Below, one piece after another: positions 58,001-61,299 of a stretch of DNA of 64,000 nt. Both the position numbers and the translations under genes were made by a program. This DNA comes from Luidia sarsii (Eukaryota; Echinodermata; Asteroidea; Paxillosida; Luidiidae), in the NCBI GenBank assembly GCA_949987565.1, contig OX465102.1, positions 15,438,925-15,502,924 on the forward strand, read 5' to 3'. The notes beneath the pieces were generated by a model. That model worked only from the letters and a program-made list of their open reading frames with translations. It searched no databases and was not told where the DNA came from. Positions within the stretch are counted from its first letter, which is position 1, and each line of letters opens with the position of its first letter.

Positions 58001-60344
58001 CACCTTCCTCTCCTCCTTCCCCCCCAAACACCCAATTCTTTCCCCCACAGCATGAGGTTGACGACGGTGAGGGCTTGTCCTTGGAGGTAAACCCCCAAAA
58101 ATCAATCTCATCTAAAATAAGAAACCAATAAACCCTTACATAATTTGTTCCTTTTTTGTCTTCTTCTTCTTCTTCTTCTTCTTTTAAAACTTGATGTAAT
58201 CCGAGATATATCATTTGGAAGACGGTAAATCAATCAGGGTTTGTCCCCAACTCGATGTTCAATCAGCACTGTATGCTCAGTGCTTTGCCTAAATGCCTGC
58301 TTGGAAGAAAACAAAAATCAGTCAGCTTGGGTGGGATTCGAACAGTGGTCACTCCTGCTTTCTAGTGTGTACAGTGGCAGGAACTGTGAACAATCATAAT
58401 TTTTCTTCCTTCAAATTTTGGAATGAGAATGTAATGCAGTAAGGGTTTGTTGCCCTATCGAATGTCTAATTAGCACTATATGCTCAGTGCTTTGCCCATT
58501 TCCTTTTTGGAATATCCCAAACAGCCAAAATGAAAAAAATAAAAAAATAAAAAACAGACAAAACCCGGCACTGTACAGTACTGTAGCCACTCAATGCCAT
58601 AGGGATTCGAACCCTCCACACAACCCGAGACTGTCCCGCGGTCATAATATGGGTAAGACATCTGCTCTGCAAAGTACATGTAGGTGTCGGGGGTTCGAAC
58701 CCCAGGAGAGCTGCGTCTTTTTTTTGTTATCTTTTTTTTTTTGACAGCAGGAAGGTGGGCAAATTGCTGAGCATTACAACACTGCAAATTACATGATTTC
58801 CAGGGATTTGACTACACTACCAGTAAAGGCTAGGTACTGCTGTCTTCCCATAACAACCCCACAGAATGGAAGAGTGACAGGTGCATGTTGTACTGTAAGG
58901 AAGTAGTACTTTCATAGCAGGACAAATCCTCATTGAGTTACACTCTCGCCAAAAAAGTAACATCTGACTGAGATTAACAAGGGTATTGCAGGTCACGCTG
59001 TGCTTAATTACACATCGAGTAGGGCACACTCCTCATTTTGTGATGGTCACTTGTTTCCCCTGACTGAGAGGGTCTCCCTCCTGTTTTTTTCTTCTTCTTG
59101 TTTTCATTTCGTTTTCCAAGCAGCACGAGCCGGACGTGATTGAACCCACCCAAGGCCTGCCCTTGGAGGTGGGCATCTCCTTCATCAACCGCATCATGAA
59201 CCTAGTGGACGTGCTGGTCTTTGCCAGCAACCAGAACTTTGGCGAGCTGGAGGTGGAGAAGAACATGCCGCGGGGAGGCATCCTGCGTCAGTGCCTGCGC
59301 CTGAGTGAGTCGGGGACAGAGGGGGCTTGATCCTGGGGGTTGGAGGGGGGGGGGGGGTTGGGGGTGGAACCCAAGCTGAACTAAGGGTTACAGCTTACAT
59401 GTAGCTTCCAACTGGGGGTCGAGATTGGGTGCCAAGTTGGGTTCCAGGTTGTGTTCCAGGTTGGGTTGGGTTCCATGTTGGGTTTCAAGATGGGTCCCAA
59501 GATGGGTCCCTGGTTGGGCTCCAACTTGGCTTCCAATTTGGCTTCCAACTTGGCTTCCAAGTTCCAACTTGGCTTCCAAGTTCCAACCTGGCTTCCAACT
59601 TGGCTTCCAATTTGGCTTCCAATTTGGCTTCCAACTTGGCTTCCAAGCTCCAACCTGGCTTCCAACTTGGCTTCCAATTTGGCTTCCAATTTGGCTTCCA
59701 ACTTGGCTTCCAAGCTCCAACTTGGCTTCCAAGCTCCAACCTGGCTTCCAACTTGGCTTCCAATTTGGCTTCCAATTTGGCTTCCAACTTGGCTTCCAAG
59801 CTCCAACCTGGCTTCCAACTTGGCTTCCAATTTGGCTTCCAATTTGGCTTCCAACTTGGCTTCCAAGCTCCAACTTGGCTTCCAAGCTCCAACTTGGCTT
59901 CCAAGCTCCAACTTGGCTTCCAAGCTCCAACTTGGCTTTCAACTTGGCTTCCAACTTGGCTTCCAACTTTGCTTCCTACTTGGGTCCCAACTAGGGTTCC
60001 AACTTGGGTTCTAACTTGGGTTTCATGCATATGTTGGATCGGACAACGTATGGATGCTATTCTTTGACCTCGACCAATGTTGTGTAGGGGCTTTAAGATA
60101 GGTTGGCAGCTATGCACTAGATACTACTCAGCATTCAAGGAAGGCTTTGTACTACTCGCAACTGGTTTTGTTATTTCTCGCAGCCACCTTCTGCGCCATC
60201 CGCAACGTGCTGGAGTGCCGGTTCCGCACCCAGCCCTCGCCAAACTCCAGCCAGGCCAGTCTGACCTCCCCCCACCCCACGGAGCCCACCAGCCCCACCG
60301 GCCGCATCCAGACTCTCATCAATGCCACCCAGCCCTCGGCCAGG
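12352..60344 (+). CDS. NBEA: Neurobeachin/LRBA-family BEACH protein, internal 1,241 codons over 23 exons (partial at both ends)
   Basis: Joined exons: 12352-12447, 24730-24848, 33938-34064, 34947-35066, 35978-36124, 37293-37490, 37887-38035, 39782-39890, 41312-41464, 41924-42092, 43499-43641, 43861-43958, 44224-44316, 44921-45029, 45438-45519, 45619-45742, 46604-46796, 47459-47700, 51377-51728, 52511-52914, 53685-53838, 59124-59304, 60184-60344. Every junction is GT-AG and keeps frame. Family knowledge: these large scaffold proteins act in vesicle trafficking and membrane-protein sorting, and NBEA and rugose also anchor protein kinase A. Visible order, numbered from the first codon here: end of the N-terminal solenoid (1-32), ConA-like lectin fold (about 33-205), alpha-solenoid of DUF4704 type (about 205-743), low-complexity linker (744-1035), conserved post-linker block (about 1036-1241). 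The PH, BEACH and WD40 parts lie downstream. No PKA RII-binding helix like vertebrate NBEA's is recognisable in the linker. Invertebrates usually have one NBEA/LRBA co-orthologue, so the symbol could equally be LRBA-like. Confidence 0.95.
13185..13505. repeat. 80-bp tandem repeat, about 4 copies
   Basis: GTTGATGGCC recurs at 13251, 13330 and 13409, and as ATTGATGGTC near 13490, a period of 79-81 bp. Each unit has AACTTGTCYGCTTTCTRAAG and TCTTTTCATTCTGATTT. Confidence 0.85.
14070..14165 (-). mobile_element. tRNA-derived SINE (family 2), head intact
   Basis: On the minus strand: GGCTGGATAGCTGAGATGG (a good A box), AGAGCACTGGC, then AGGTCTCGGGTTCAAGTCC (B box). The head folds partly as a tRNA but lacks matching acceptor ends, so it is a SINE rather than a tRNA gene. 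Other heads: 11900-11950, 18115-18175, 22700-22770 and 36725-36775 (all plus). Confidence 0.6.
14300..14470 (-). mobile_element. Degenerate family F foldback element
   Basis: The left end has TGTGACACCAT and the right end has ACCATGCAAACCTT, a weak match to the family's ends. The core on the minus strand (14409 to 14370) has helix II GAGCAG/CTGTTC, different from other copies but still pairing, then GAAAC-GTC-AAG. Confidence 0.6.
14945..15925. repeat. (GACA)/(GAGA) tract, 1 kb
   Basis: Purine-rich run of GAGACAGA, CAGACAGA and GATAGAAAGAGACAG units. It has a higher-order period near 80 bp marked by GCGAAACAGAGATA. Minus-strand open frames up to 377 codons are artefacts. Confidence 0.9.
16385..17660. 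repeat. Region dense in GTACAT palindromes
   Basis: Clusters at 16390-16465, 16600-16655, 16800-17125 and 17400-17660 consist of ACATGTAC units with GTACAGTAC, GTACGTAC and ACCGGTAC variants. A family F foldback element lies between them. Confidence 0.8.
17260..17462 (-). mobile_element. Family F foldback element
   Basis: The left end is GGTTTGTGGTGACACCA and the right end TGTTGTCACTGCAAACC. Inside, the minus strand (17364 to 17324) carries CTC, CTGACAA, C, GGGCAG, loop, CTGCTT, GAAAC, GTT, GAG. A GTACAT tract has been inserted or has grown near the right end. Confidence 0.65.
20113..20256. mobile_element. Family F-like foldback hairpin
   Basis: The ends are TTTGCGATGACACCAT and ATGGTGTCACTGCAAA. 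The interior is a hairpin of GGCTCTTTTCAG and its complement. It lacks the hammerhead-like core, so it is a shortened or different member. Confidence 0.6.
21347..21810. mobile_element. TA-flanked inverted-repeat element (family C)
   Basis: Terminal repeats GGGCCATTCCCACTACA and, on the other strand, GGGCTGTTTCCACTACA, each flanked by TA, as expected of a TA target-site duplication (Tc1/mariner or Harbinger type). The interior repeats AATCGCGATT-type palindromes. It encodes nothing, so it is a MITE. Confidence 0.7.
22500..23100 (+). mobile_element. SINE family 2, two overlapping or tandem copies
   Basis: A tRNA-like head at 22700-22770 (CTCAGGTTCAATTCC) is flanked on both sides by the same body, marked by GAATGAAAGCGGG, GTGTGATCCCT, TTAATGGTTGAATTGCTTCTG and CCGGCAAAGACTA. 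The body also occurs at 36790-36985, 44460-44650 and 57225-57330. Confidence 0.55.
23325..24045. repeat. Second region dense in GTACAT palindromes
   Basis: Clusters at 23330-23360, 23605-23690, 23875-23945 and 24020-24045. Between them is a repeated segment containing CTCATCTTA(T/C)GATAGATA (near 23425 and 23650). Confidence 0.7.
24730..24848 (+). CDS. NBEA: NBEA exon 2: start of ConA-like lectin domain
   Basis: Residues 33-71 plus two bases of a split Cys codon (TG|T). It encodes [16 protein letters not shown], then TWFRLDP and DKPYLYC, the diagnostic opening strands of the neurobeachin lectin-like (laminin-G_3 type) domain. The acceptor is ccccctggacag and the donor gtaagt. A CCCTCT satellite begins about 75 bp downstream. 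Confidence 0.95.
24924..25290. repeat. CCCTCT hexamer satellite
   Basis: Almost pure (CCCTCT)n of about 45 units, interrupted at about 25200 by TACACGATGTACAGTACATG. It starts 75 bp after exon 2. Confidence 0.95.
25945..26065 (-). mobile_element. tRNA-derived SINE (family 1), degenerate
   Basis: The tail ATGCTCAGTGCTT (plus-strand reading) and the TGTCTCACCTCTTAACC head are recognisable. The B box is mutated (GATTCGGACC on the plus strand). Confidence 0.5.
26478..27372. repeat. GGGA/GATGGA purine satellite, 0.9 kb
   Basis: GGGAGGGA and GAGATGGAGGGA units without a single fixed period. It generates Glu/Gly/Arg-rich frames on + and Pro/Ser-rich frames on -. Confidence 0.95.
27600..27880. repeat. 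GTACAT palindrome cluster
   Basis: Runs of ACATGTACATGTAC with ACACGTGTAC and ACCGGTAA variants. Confidence 0.8.
28573..28938. mobile_element. TTAA-flanked inverted-repeat element (piggyBac-like MITE)
   Basis: Ends AGGCCCAATACAACACTGG and, reversed, GGGCCCAATACAACATTGG, directly flanked by TTAA at 28569-28572 and 28939-28942. A TTAA duplication is the hallmark of piggyBac-type insertion. The 366-bp interior is AT-rich and non-coding. Confidence 0.7.
29134..29333. other. Assembly gap (200 N)
   Basis: Exactly 200 undetermined bases, probably a fixed-size placeholder. It sits 76 bp before the tandem duplication, so the local assembly should be treated with care. Confidence 0.99.
29410..31140. 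repeat. 1,731-bp unit, copy 1 of tandem duplication
   Basis: Begins GTGGGGATTGTTTTCAAAGA and ends TTCTCCGATGC. The segment appears identical to 31141-32976 except for the number of 15-bp repeats inside. It includes unique sequence, the 15-bp array, a SINE tail, a poly-T/poly-G run and a C/T-rich end. Confidence 0.9.
29922..30728. repeat. 15-bp minisatellite GGTTGGACTGGTCKA, about 54 copies
   Basis: Units vary mainly at one base (CTAGG, CGAGG or CAAGG). The array runs directly into the SINE B box GGGTTCGAATCCCG at about 30741. It is open in both directions (LDWSR on +, NLDQS on -) because the unit length is a multiple of 3 and free of stops. Confidence 0.95.
31141..32976. repeat. 1,836-bp unit, copy 2 of tandem duplication
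   Basis: Head-to-tail copy of 29410-31140. The 105-bp length difference equals seven extra 15-bp units, all of the GGTTGGACTGGTCGA type in one run. Confidence 0.9.
31653..32564. repeat. 15-bp minisatellite, second array, about 61 copies
   Basis: Same order of unit variants as the first array, with one run of CGAGG units longer by seven. It is followed by the same SINE tail. Confidence 0.95.
33938..34064 (+). CDS. NBEA: NBEA exon 3: lectin domain
   Basis: Completes the Cys codon, then residues 73-114. It encodes [30 protein letters not shown] and HDFQPRK, matching the family strand by strand. The acceptor is tttgtccag and the donor gtacgt. A 36-bp minisatellite starts about 80 bp downstream in the following intron. 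Confidence 0.95.
34140..34865. repeat. 36-bp minisatellite in the intron between exons 3 and 4
   Basis: About 20 imperfect units of GTGCCAGAAAGGTCYGCACC plus TTGGYTCATYAAGAAG. The array fills most of an 882-bp intron. It is open on + as 12-residue units ([16 protein letters not shown]) and partly on -, but it is not in frame with the exons, because intron-side codons reach a stop before it. Confidence 0.9.
34947..35066 (+). CDS. NBEA: NBEA exon 4: lectin domain
   Basis: Residues 115-154, phase 0 on both sides. It encodes [20 protein letters not shown] and [15 protein letters not shown]. The motif [16 protein letters not shown] is highly conserved in NBEA and LRBA. The acceptor is ctctcag and the donor gtgaga. 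Confidence 0.95.
35690..35815. repeat. 20-bp tandem repeat GATCAAAGGATTGATTGAAT, about 6 copies
   Basis: Nearly perfect units in the intron between exons 4 and 5, followed by looser TTGATTAATTGATTGATC sequence. Confidence 0.95.
35978..36124 (+). CDS. NBEA: NBEA exon 5: end of lectin domain
   Basis: Residues 155-203, phase 0 to 0. It encodes [33 protein letters not shown] and LLGPNYR, the C-terminal strands of the ConA-like fold. The acceptor is gggcccgcag and the donor gtgagc. Confidence 0.95.
36216..36527. mobile_element. Composite family F foldback element with three hammerhead-like cores
   Basis: Ends are GCGGTGACGCCATGT and ACATGGTGTCAAAAC. Inside are three copies of the core: minus strand at 36327-36288 and 36387-36348, and plus strand at 36393-36432, so the last two face each other. 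Arms containing AAGAACCTGAGT and its complement make the whole a long foldback. Confidence 0.75.
36587..36628. repeat. (AGATT)n microsatellite
   Basis: ATTAGATTAGATT repeat of about 8 units, then ATTGATTGATTG. Confidence 0.9.
36715..36990 (+). mobile_element. SINE family 2 copy
   Basis: Head with AGGTCTCGGGTTCAAGTCCC, then a body with GCTGTAGCCAGGTTTACAAC and GGGTGTGATCCCTGGAGAT. Same order as at 22700-23040. Confidence 0.55.
37293..37490 (+). CDS. NBEA: NBEA exon 6: lectin-to-solenoid transition
   Basis: Residues 204-269, phase 0 to 0. It encodes [31 protein letters not shown] and [11 protein letters not shown], matching the family region where the lectin fold passes into the armadillo-like solenoid. 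The acceptor is tctcacacccag and the donor gtgagt. Confidence 0.95.
37491..37886 (+). other. Intron 6 (396 bp)
   Basis: Contains poly-G runs and a short (CTGT)n tract near 37758-37780. Nothing else was recognised. Confidence 0.8.
37887..38035 (+). CDS. NBEA: NBEA exon 7: alpha-solenoid (DUF4704 type)
   Basis: Residues 270-318 plus a split Cys codon. It encodes [19 protein letters not shown] and [12 protein letters not shown], a near-invariant helix pair in NBEA/LRBA. The acceptor is cttgtgtgtag and the donor gtgagt. Confidence 0.95.
38205..38600. repeat. ~62-bp tandem repeat, about 6 copies
   Basis: Units contain GTGACTGAATACAATTGGTA, GACAGGGTCATCACACACCA and ACCCTTTGTCCACCCACACC. The outer copies are more diverged. 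It lies in the intron between exons 7 and 8. Confidence 0.9.
38889..39101. mobile_element. Foldback element (family A)
   Basis: Ends are GTCTCCACTGGACTTATT and TAGTCCAGTGGAAACG. The left half is itself a hairpin containing GTCAAAGTAACC and GGTTACTTTAACC. It has the same architecture as the copy at 3013-3214 in another intron. Confidence 0.7.
39782..39890 (+). CDS. NBEA: NBEA exon 8: alpha-solenoid
   Basis: Completes the Cys codon, then residues 320-355. It encodes [15 protein letters not shown] and [14 protein letters not shown]. The GRGF.ILGYLL motif matches GKGFLVIGYLL of the family. The acceptor is tgtgtcggcag and the donor gtgagt. Confidence 0.93.
40437..40906. mobile_element. Long family A foldback element
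   Basis: Ends are AAGCCGTGTCCGCACTGGAC and GTCCAGTGCGGACAGGGCTT. A second hairpin is at 40822-40898. Motifs GGTAAA and TTACC recur throughout. No open reading frame of interest. At 470 bp this is the largest copy in the window. Confidence 0.7.
41312..41464 (+). CDS. NBEA: NBEA exon 9: alpha-solenoid
   Basis: Residues 356-406, phase 0 to 0. It encodes [18 protein letters not shown] and [29 protein letters not shown] is a family hallmark. The acceptor is a CT-rich tract ending in cacactag and the donor is gtacct. An inverted-repeat element begins about 35 bp after the donor. Confidence 0.95.
41501..41855. mobile_element. Inverted-repeat element (family D) with internal duplication
   Basis: Ends GGGCAACCATTCACACT and, reversed, GGGGGCTTTCACACTAG. 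Inside, about 100 bp containing ACTCCCGGGGACCCGTGGAA occurs twice in direct order (about 41527-41627 and 41650-41751). It lies wholly in the 459-bp intron between exons 9 and 10 and makes up most of it. Confidence 0.7.
41924..42092 (+). CDS. NBEA: NBEA exon 10: alpha-solenoid
   Basis: Residues 407-462 plus one base of a split Glu codon (G|AG). It encodes [34 protein letters not shown] and [10 protein letters not shown]. The [13 protein letters not shown] stretch is essentially invariant in the family. The acceptor is tgaatgggcag and the donor gtgagt. Confidence 0.95.
42340..43190. repeat. 17-bp minisatellite GGGATTTGAGGAAGGGA, about 50 copies
   Basis: Fills 850 bp of the intron between exons 10 and 11, with GGAAGGAA, GGATGGA and GACGAAG variants. 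The minus strand gives 17-residue repeats ([17 protein letters not shown]) because three units make 51 nt. Confidence 0.95.
43499..43641 (+). CDS. NBEA: NBEA exon 11: alpha-solenoid
   Basis: Completes the Glu codon, then residues 464-510. It encodes [27 protein letters not shown] and [14 protein letters not shown], matching the family helices. The acceptor is gtcttctcag and the donor gtgagt. Confidence 0.95.
43861..43958 (+). CDS. NBEA: NBEA exon 12: alpha-solenoid
   Basis: Residues 511-542 plus a split Arg codon (AG|G). It encodes [19 protein letters not shown] and FDRKNGVR, matching the family's DVLQLLVALM...FDQRNGIR. The acceptor is tgcccattag and the donor gtaacg. Confidence 0.93.
44224..44316 (+). 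CDS. NBEA: NBEA exon 13: alpha-solenoid
   Basis: Completes the Arg codon, then residues 544-573 plus AA of a split Lys codon. It encodes [20 protein letters not shown] and LSRLPHK. The acceptor is ccattgcag and the donor gtgagt. Reading through the donor would give a stop one codon later. Confidence 0.93.
44460..44650 (+). mobile_element. SINE family 2 body fragment
   Basis: Shares GAAGCTGCATCCACTCTGTG and GCTGTAGCCAGGTTTACAA with the other copies. The head is missing. It lies in the intron between exons 13 and 14. Confidence 0.5.
44921..45029 (+). CDS. NBEA: NBEA exon 14: alpha-solenoid
   Basis: Completes Lys, then residues 575-610. It encodes [20 protein letters not shown] and MVMYNCLFE, matching the family's LFTLLGERL and YNTLYE. 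The acceptor is tattccccag. The donor, gttggt, is poor. A better-looking gtaaac lies 4 nt further on but would shift the frame, so homology decides for 45029. Confidence 0.9.
45438..45519 (+). CDS. NBEA: NBEA exon 15: alpha-solenoid
   Basis: Residues 611-637 plus one base of a split Gly codon. It encodes [13 protein letters not shown] and [10 protein letters not shown], matching the family's ILTEQV...KIQNP. The acceptor is ctgttctcag and the donor gtgagc. The next intron is only 99 bp, the shortest seen here. Confidence 0.9.
45619..45742 (+). CDS. NBEA: NBEA exon 16: alpha-solenoid
   Basis: Completes Gly, then residues 639-678 plus a split Arg codon. It encodes [15 protein letters not shown] and [19 protein letters not shown], followed by ENRR. 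The family equivalent is MEVRRLFLSDMIKLF.NSRENRR. The acceptor is cctctgcag and the donor gtgagt. Confidence 0.95.
46135..46255. repeat. Overlapping inverted repeats (hairpins) before exon 17
   Basis: TTCTAGTCAATTGTCTTTAT is followed by its complement ATTGACAATTGACTAGAA, then a further GCAGTTGTCAATAAAGGCAA and CAATTGACTAGAAATTTG. Three arms compete for pairing. Confidence 0.8.
46604..46796 (+). CDS. NBEA: NBEA exon 17: alpha-solenoid end
   Basis: Completes Arg, then residues 680-743. It encodes [40 protein letters not shown] and [18 protein letters not shown]. The last motif is a signature of NBEA, LRBA and relatives. The acceptor is ccgtccag and the donor gtagcg. A GA-rich simple-repeat tract follows in the intron. 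Confidence 0.96.
46830..47215. repeat. GA-rich satellite in the intron between exons 17 and 18
   Basis: Higher-order repeat of about 100 bp with GAGAGGGGGAGAGGGTAGA and AAAGGGCTGGAGAGGGGGAG. It starts about 30 bp after the exon 17 donor. Confidence 0.9.
47459..47700 (+). CDS. NBEA: NBEA exon 18: start of variable linker
   Basis: Residues 744-823 plus a split Arg codon (AG|A). It opens with [18 protein letters not shown], matching the family's VTYEAHKEYLAKMYEEYQ. It then runs into an Ala/Gly/Ser-rich linker ([32 protein letters not shown]) without obvious family similarity. The acceptor is cccatgcag and the donor gtgaga. A 21-bp satellite begins within 30 bp of the donor. Confidence 0.9.
47722..51275. 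repeat. 21-bp satellite TAGACTGATAGACTTGACCAG, about 165 copies
   Basis: 3.5 kb of a regular 21-bp unit with a few variable bases (ACTGATAG, ACCGATAG, ACCAATAG, ACACCGATAG) and occasional 23-bp units with ACTCGATAG. It fills nearly the entire 3,676-bp intron. Frames stay open because the unit is a multiple of 3 and stop-free on the minus strand, giving spurious 436-1,330-codon open frames. Confidence 0.97.
51377..51728 (+). CDS. NBEA: NBEA exon 19: acidic low-complexity linker
   Basis: Completes Arg, then residues 825-941. It starts with five tandem 8-residue units of the form EADSEKEV/P (51378-51497), followed by Glu/Thr/Ala/Asp-rich sequence. The composition predicts a disordered acidic linker. 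The exon is supported by frame (a single 352-nt open exon), by acceptor cactcacag and donor gtacgg, and by its position. There is no sequence similarity to check against, so its inclusion is slightly less certain than its neighbours. Confidence 0.8.
51378..51497 (+). repeat. Coding 24-bp minisatellite inside exon 19
   Basis: Five 8-codon units: [40 protein letters not shown], followed by the diverged EADGQNDA. Codon differences between units show it is not brand-new. Confidence 0.85.
51914..52461. mobile_element. Inverted-repeat element (family E) in the intron before exon 20
   Basis: Arms of about 53 bp at 51914-51966 and 52409-52461 are nearly exact complements (GACGTTTCGATCCTAGCAGG opposite its reverse). 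The 440-bp centre has no coding capacity. The right arm ends 49 bp before the exon 20 acceptor. Single arms of this family recur at about 2755-2805, 7380-7445, 13800-13850, 17795-17840, 19805-19855 and 40335-40365. Confidence 0.75.
52511..52914 (+). CDS. NBEA: NBEA exon 20: Ser/Gln-rich linker, then conserved block
   Basis: Residues 942-1075 plus a split Ser codon. It begins [20 protein letters not shown], passes a glutamine-rich run (13 Gln in 17 codons, 52673-52723) and a Gly/Ser run. It then enters the conserved [35 protein letters not shown] and QVWR, matching the family's FSPGP...FRIPEFKWSPMHQRL. The acceptor is atggttcag and the donor gtgagc. Confidence 0.93.
52673..52723 (+). repeat. 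Coding CAG run (glutamine-rich) in exon 20
   Basis: 17 codons with 13 Gln, almost all CAG, interrupted by Pro-Ser, Leu and Ala. Likely length-polymorphic. Confidence 0.9.
52936..53062. repeat. 30-bp repeat ATTCCGGAAATGCCGTGATT plus poly-T
   Basis: Three to four units just after exon 20. Each contains the palindrome TTCCGGAA. Confidence 0.85.
53285..53410 (-). mobile_element. tRNA-derived SINE (family 1), well preserved
   Basis: On the minus strand: GGTGGTCAAGTGGTTAAGAC, then CTGAGC, then GGGTTCGAATCCCGCCCGAG, then the tail TGCCTGAAATGTTTTTATC and AAAGCACTGAGCAC. It lies in the intron between exons 20 and 21. Confidence 0.7.
53685..53838 (+). CDS. NBEA: NBEA exon 21: conserved post-linker block
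   Basis: Completes Ser, then residues 1077-1127. It encodes [38 protein letters not shown] and SSATS. The family has MDFVNS.ENIIFVHNT...QMVDNIIIACGGILPLLSAATS. The acceptor is tggcccacag and the donor gtaagt. Confidence 0.95.
53918..54335. repeat. 30-bp repeat with GGTTCC motif (intron 21, first block)
   Basis: Units TACATGGATTTAGGTTCCAG plus TTTTGGTTCC, preceded by 12-bp TTGGGTTCCAAT units. Open on + as [10 protein letters not shown] repeats. Confidence 0.9.
54719..54792. mobile_element. Minimal family E hairpin
   Basis: A 74-bp near-palindrome: CTGACGTTTTGATCCT at the left and its near-complement at the right, with AAAGGCCTTCGAGAAAGG at the centre. Two arms of family E sit back to back without a spacer. 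Confidence 0.75.
56380..56745. repeat. 12-bp repeat TTGGGTTCCAAC (intron 21, second block)
   Basis: About 25 units with variants GTTGCAAC, GTTCCATC and GTCCCAAC. A diverged start (GTTCCAACCTGGGCATGAGC) occurs twice at 56250-56340. Confidence 0.9.
58051..58086 (+). CDS. Candidate 36-nt alternative exon of NBEA ([12 protein letters not shown])
   Basis: This lies in the intron before exon 22. It is preceded by a strong C/T tract and cccccacag, followed by gtaaac, and is phase 0 at both ends, so it could be included without a frame change. Its translation [12 protein letters not shown] resembles the start of exon 22 ([15 protein letters not shown]), with which it shares the HE..D...GL.LE pattern. 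It may be a short duplicated exon, an alternative microexon or a decayed copy. It is not counted in the 1,241 codons. Confidence 0.35.
58265..58640 (-). mobile_element. Two tandem family 1 SINE copies
   Basis: Two tails (ATGCTCAGTGCTTTGCC at 58270 and 58480, plus-strand reading) are each followed by a B-box complement (GGGATTCGAAC near 58333 and 58600). A plus-strand tRNA-like head with GGGGGTTCGAACCCC at about 58689-58703 faces the second copy. Confidence 0.55.
59124..59304 (+). CDS. NBEA: NBEA exon 22: conserved post-linker block
   Basis: Residues 1128-1187 plus one base of a split Thr codon. It encodes [39 protein letters not shown] and [17 protein letters not shown], matching the family's [15 protein letters not shown] and EAEKNMSSGGLMRQCLRL. 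The acceptor is tttccaagcag and the donor gtgagt. Confidence 0.96.
59388..60032. repeat. 12-bp repeat TTGGCTTCCAAC (intron 22)
   Basis: About 50 units, with a higher-order pattern where AGTTCCAAC and AGCTCCAAC units recur. Edges use GGTTCC units as in intron 21. Frames on both strands stay open (180-212 codons) and are not genes. Confidence 0.93.
60184..60344 (+). CDS. NBEA: NBEA exon 23: last exon in window
   Basis: Completes Thr, then residues 1189-1241. It encodes [19 protein letters not shown], then a Ser/Pro/Thr-rich tail ([27 protein letters not shown]). The start matches the family's VAVRNCLECR. It ends in phase 0 at donor gtaagg. The next family exon (equivalent of DVDINRLRAVVFRDV) is not in the window. 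Confidence 0.92.
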
Positions 60345-61299
60345 GTAAGGTCAAAGTTTGAAGGTCGTTAAGTCATTGTGATGGGGGAGGGAGAAGTGAT
60401 GTTGAAAGCTAAAGCCCATTGTAAAAAAAAAACCAAAAAAAATATCAAATCAAATTTTGAAACAGACTTTAGCCGTTCTTAAACATACATTGTAGTGAAT
60501 GTAAGTGCTTCTGAGTGCCCCAACACCCTCTGCCAGGTCAAAGTTCTGAGGTCAAAAGTCATTTGGGGAAGCCATGTTGAAATACCTCTCAATTTGAAAA
60601 CCCCAACTAACAGTAATGTTCTTGTCAGAGAAATGTCCACACAGTTTGTGATCCTCAGTGATACATGTATATTGCAGTTATAATGTTGAAGTGCTTATAA
60701 CAGCCCCTACCATCAGCACTTGCACTAGGGTAAGGTCAAAGTTCATAGGTCATTGAGTTGGAGCGGGGGAAGGGATAGAGAGGAGGGCGAGAAGATTGGC
60801 CACAACTGAAACAATAAAACTTACCAAAATTTGAAAAGGTAATAGCCAATTGTGGAGTCTGTGAAATGTTCACATGCAAAGGAAGGCAAGTGCTTGTTTG
60901 TCTTCTGTCTTGGAGGAGGCCCTGAAATTTCTCAAATTTGGGAGCTGCTTGCTTTTTGCTGGAAGGCTGCTCTCTGCTGCTCAATAGATGCAGGACAACT
61001 TGGTAGTTGCTCAGATCCGTTGACAAGCCACTCAAGTAAAACGTGACCGATTTACCGTTTTCAGTTTAAGGACATGAATTATCATGACATGGGATTCACT
61101 TCCCACACGAACACTGTGAGATCCTAACCCCAGCCACAAACCACTAAAAAAAGAACCTCACACTTAATATCACCAGGCAAGTCATTGTTAACCTCCAATT
61201 ATTCAATGGCAAACAATTTTACTGTTGAATCTCATTCGGGAAGAGCCACTTGTGTCAATGCTTTTATATGGATGATTTTTTTTTTTGGGGGGGGAGGAT

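Noticed and set aside
59381..60117. Several ~200-codon frames on both strands
   Set aside because: 12-bp repeat TTGGCTTCCAAC translated as LASN/LGSQ/EAKL repeats. All frames are open because the unit is stop-free.
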